A stretch of 64,000 nucleotides of DNA from Scytonematopsis contorta HA4267-MV1 (GTDB taxonomy: Bacteria; Cyanobacteriota; Cyanobacteriia; Cyanobacteriales; Nostocaceae), in contig JAHHIC010000069.1 of NCBI GenBank assembly GCA_019359035.1, forward strand, positions 60,552-124,551, written 5' to 3'. How positions within the stretch are numbered: position 1 is the first letter of the stretch; each line of letters begins with the position of its first letter. The notes beneath the pieces are model-generated. The model was not told the DNA's origin and searched no databases. It worked only from the letters and a program-made list of their open reading frames with translations. This document shows, piece after piece, positions 62,091 through 64,000 of this stretch. Position numbers and translations under genes: made by a program.

Positions 62091-62818
62091 TATCTCTCAA
62101 TCAATTACTCAATACCAATTTAGTTTCCACATATATAATAACCGCAGTAATTGATACTGCATTATGTGTCGGTGCTGGTGGTTCTTCTGGTTCTTTAGCT
62201 GACAAGCCAATCGTTCGCAATTCGGAAGGTAATTTGTTAATTCCCGCATCACAGGTTAAAGGTCGAACACGTCATGAATGTGAAAAATTAGCACGAGTTC
62301 TGGGATGGGCAATTTCTGAATCTCCGAGTGCAGGAAAAATGTTTGTTCGTCGAGAAGATGCAGGTGACGATTTTCGACGTGATGAATATAAAATTCCCGA
62401 ATATGATGATACATATCACTGTTTGATAAGCCAAGTGTTCGGTGACCCAATTTTGCCATCACGAGTAATTTTCGATGATTTAATTTGTAAAGAAGACCCA
62501 GATAATTTACCCGAAGTATTGCGTCCAGGTGTGACTATTAATCGTCGTCGTCAGGTTGCAGAAGAGAAAAAACTTTATTTTCAGGAAACTTCTCCAGTAA
62601 ATGCACAACTTCGGTTTCAAGGAGAAATTCATATTCAATCTCGCCTCACACCTGGAAGACCAGATTATGCAAAAGCCCTAATCTGGGCTGGTTTGAAACA
62701 AATTTATGCGTTGGGAGGAAGTAAATCTGCTGGTTTAGGATGGCTAACTTGGGAGTTACCAACTATTCAGGTAGATGATGAAGTTTGGCAATTTTTAGCA
62801 AAAGGAAAGTTTTCGTGA
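62087..62818 (+). CDS. Csm3/Cas7-like RAMP protein, type III
   Basis: It has 243 residues of the RAMP superfamily. The N-terminal strand leads to a loop SGSLADKPIVRNSEG in which Asp39 (ADKP) corresponds to the catalytic Asp of Csm3 (VDNP), followed by LIPASQVKGRTRHECEKL, and near the end the Gly-rich loop ALGGSKSAGLGWL. It should form backbone subunits along the crRNA and cut bound target RNA at 6-nt intervals. It overlaps Cas10 upstream and the Csx10-like gene downstream (GTGA at 62815), so the three are translationally coupled. Confidence 0.88.
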   Translation: MISLNQLLNTNLVSTYIITAVIDTALCVGAGGSSGSLADKPIVRNSEGNLLIPASQVKGRTRHECEKLARVLGWAISESPSAGKMFVRREDAGDDFRRDEYKIPEYDDTYHCLISQVFGDPILPSRVIFDDLICKEDPDNLPEVLRPGVTINRRRQVAEEKKLYFQETSPVNAQLRFQGEIHIQSRLTPGRPDYAKALIWAGLKQIYALGGSKSAGLGWLTWELPTIQVDDEVWQFLAKGKFS

Positions 62819-63897
62819 AACGCATTCAACTAGAAATTAAAGCATTATCCCCACTCGCGATTTCCCGACAAAAACCAGGTGGTTCGATAAGTAAATGCGA
62901 GGATTATATTCCTGGTAGTGTTATTCGTGGTACTATTGCTAGTGAAATTTTAAAGCAGTATGGTCAACAGTTTACGAATCTGAGTAAAGATGGTGGTGAT
63001 TTTCAAGCATTATTTTTAGATGATGAGCCTGCTATTTTTCAAAACGCATACCCTGCTGTATTGAAATTTGATGAAGATTTTGTCATCCAAAAAGAAATAA
63101 AAGTACTACCAGCTACTGCATTGAGTTCTAAAACAAAATCGGGTTTTAAAGCTGAGGGTAACAATGGTATTTTTGATACTCTTGTTGACCGCTTTTGTGC
63201 AAATAGTTATGATTACACCTATGACCCTAATTGCCCCACTGATGGAAAAAGGGTTGATCCACCTAGTTTTAGCTTTTATAGTTTCTTCAATGACGAGTAT
63301 CATAAGCATTCAGCTAGTAAGCGTTTATTGACAAGGGTAGGAATAAATAGGAGACGTGCAACTTCGGAGGAGGATATTCTGTACAGTGTACAAGTTTTAG
63401 AGGAGTCGAACTCTAATGCTAACAATCCAATACCTGTAATTTACACTTCATCAATTTTGGTTCCAGATGATTTAGCAGATTCCCTTTGGAAATTTATTTA
63501 TCGTAACCGTTTAAACTTCCGCATAGGTGGCTCAACTTCACGTGGTCTAGGAAAAGTTGAAATTAAAGCCGAAAAACCGATTGATATTCAAAATAATTTA
63601 CAAGAAAAAATTGCCAACTTTAATCTAAAATTAAGGTCTCGTTGGGATAAATGGCAAATTTTTGGAAGTCCATTAAAACAACTACCTGAAAATCGTACAT
63701 ACTTTTCTTTAGATTTACAAGCTGATGCAATATTAACTGAACAATGCCGCAGTACTACAGTAGTTTCTGTAGAAAATTTACAAAAAATCGCAAGTGTCAC
63801 AGATAAATCTTTGCTACTTGAAAGCATCTATAGCAGTTATGATTATCGTTCGGGTTGGAATTCTGCTTGGGGTTTACAGCACTTACCGCTGTTATGA
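62815..63897 (+). CDS. csx10: Csx10-like RAMP protein (type III-D), possibly shortened
   Basis: I chose the GTG at 62815 (VKRIQLEIKALSPLAISRQK) with 'aagga' seven bases upstream; this gives 360 residues. The opening ALSPLAISRQKPGG, DYIPGSVIRGTIASEIL and NFRIGGSTSRGLGKVEIKAE are RAMP motifs, and the pattern fits Csx10, the Cas5-like subunit that marks subtype III-D. The protein ends SGWNSAWGLQHLPLL; Csx10 relatives generally go on past the 'SGWNxAWGL' block, so the gene may be truncated by a late frameshift or simply have a short end. The effector complex is likely to be completed by genes beyond 64000. Confidence 0.8.
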   Translation: MKRIQLEIKALSPLAISRQKPGGSISKCEDYIPGSVIRGTIASEILKQYGQQFTNLSKDGGDFQALFLDDEPAIFQNAYPAVLKFDEDFVIQKEIKVLPATALSSKTKSGFKAEGNNGIFDTLVDRFCANSYDYTYDPNCPTDGKRVDPPSFSFYSFFNDEYHKHSASKRLLTRVGINRRRATSEEDILYSVQVLEESNSNANNPIPVIYTSSILVPDDLADSLWKFIYRNRLNFRIGGSTSRGLGKVEIKAEKPIDIQNNLQEKIANFNLKLRSRWDKWQIFGSPLKQLPENRTYFSLDLQADAILTEQCRSTTVVSVENLQKIASVTDKSLLLESIYSSYDYRSGWNSAWGLQHLPLL

Positions 63898-64000
63898 GGT
63901 ACAATAGCAGCAATTAGTAAACCAGTTTTTTAAATGTTGAGGATTTATTAAGTCGAGCGCAACTGAGATTACTTTATCAACCATTTCTGTTGTAGTTGGA
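63898..64000. other. Window end after csx10-like gene
   Basis: About 100 bp with no complete frame. A type III effector normally has further RAMP genes, so the operon probably goes on past the edge. No CRISPR repeat is visible here. Confidence 0.4.

Overview
The window looks like chromosome from a filamentous, probably heterocyst-forming cyanobacterium (Nostocales). Indicators are the AT-rich base composition, heptanucleotide tandem repeats (2250-2310), many dispersed hairpins and miniature elements, Hank's-type Ser/Thr kinases with long low-complexity tails, an FHA-PrsW fusion, a pentapeptide-repeat protein, an Omp85 protein with a Ser/Pro-rich N-terminus, and a Cas regulator of the TIGR03985 kind. 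No tRNA, rRNA, intact transposase or CRISPR array was found.

Region 1 (1-27 kb) is a redox/stress island. Intact genes include two short-chain dehydrogenases, an aquaporin-like channel, a flavin/[2Fe-2S] reductase, a GMC oxidoreductase, a GH63-type glucosidase, a Crp/Fnr regulator, a GAF histidine kinase, a sterol-desaturase-like hydroxylase with its TetR repressor, a glutathione S-transferase (GST), an EgtD-like histidine methyltransferase, a LysR regulator divergent from a dehydrogenase-peroxiredoxin pair, and a group 2 sigma factor. Among them lie remnants of these or related genes: GST, SDR, Crp (two), reductase, histidine kinase, peroxiredoxin, GNAT and glutathionyl-hydroquinone reductase. 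The same non-coding modules recur: an FNR-like box (TTGAT-N4-ATCAT, six copies), a tandem TCTCAG motif with 11-bp period, and a ~200-bp leader in four copies. The Crp protein keeps the ExxSR recognition-helix signature of FNR, so it may read the FNR-like boxes. Small secreted proteins (two with an RHGxE motif, two paralogues with a GMTPQQHI motif) sit beside these modules.

Region 2 (27-52 kb) is more ordinary: an Omp85 protein, two Ser/Thr kinases, a GNAT, an EamA exporter, a glycosyltransferase, an FHA-PrsW protein, an RND efflux pump with its adaptor, an acyl-AMP ligase, a ferritin-like metal hydrolase, a PadR remnant, unknown membrane and secreted proteins, and a pentapeptide protein. Palindromic miniature elements have split the efflux operon and supplied the end of the pentapeptide protein. 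A pyrimidine-rich tract has entered two unrelated reading frames.

Region 3 (52.7-56.5 kb) is a three-gene sugar ABC transporter of the RbsBAC/FrtABC type.

Region 4 (56.6-64 kb) is one end of a type III CRISPR effector locus, most like type III-D. It has a WYL-like regulator facing the other way, a stand-alone Csx3, a Csx3-ATPase fusion, a Cas10 with intact GGDD but no visible HD domain, a Csm3-like RAMP with the catalytic Asp, and a Csx10-like RAMP. The two Csx3 domains differ at putative active-site histidines, which suggests division of labour in cyclic-oligoadenylate control. The locus appears to continue past the right edge.
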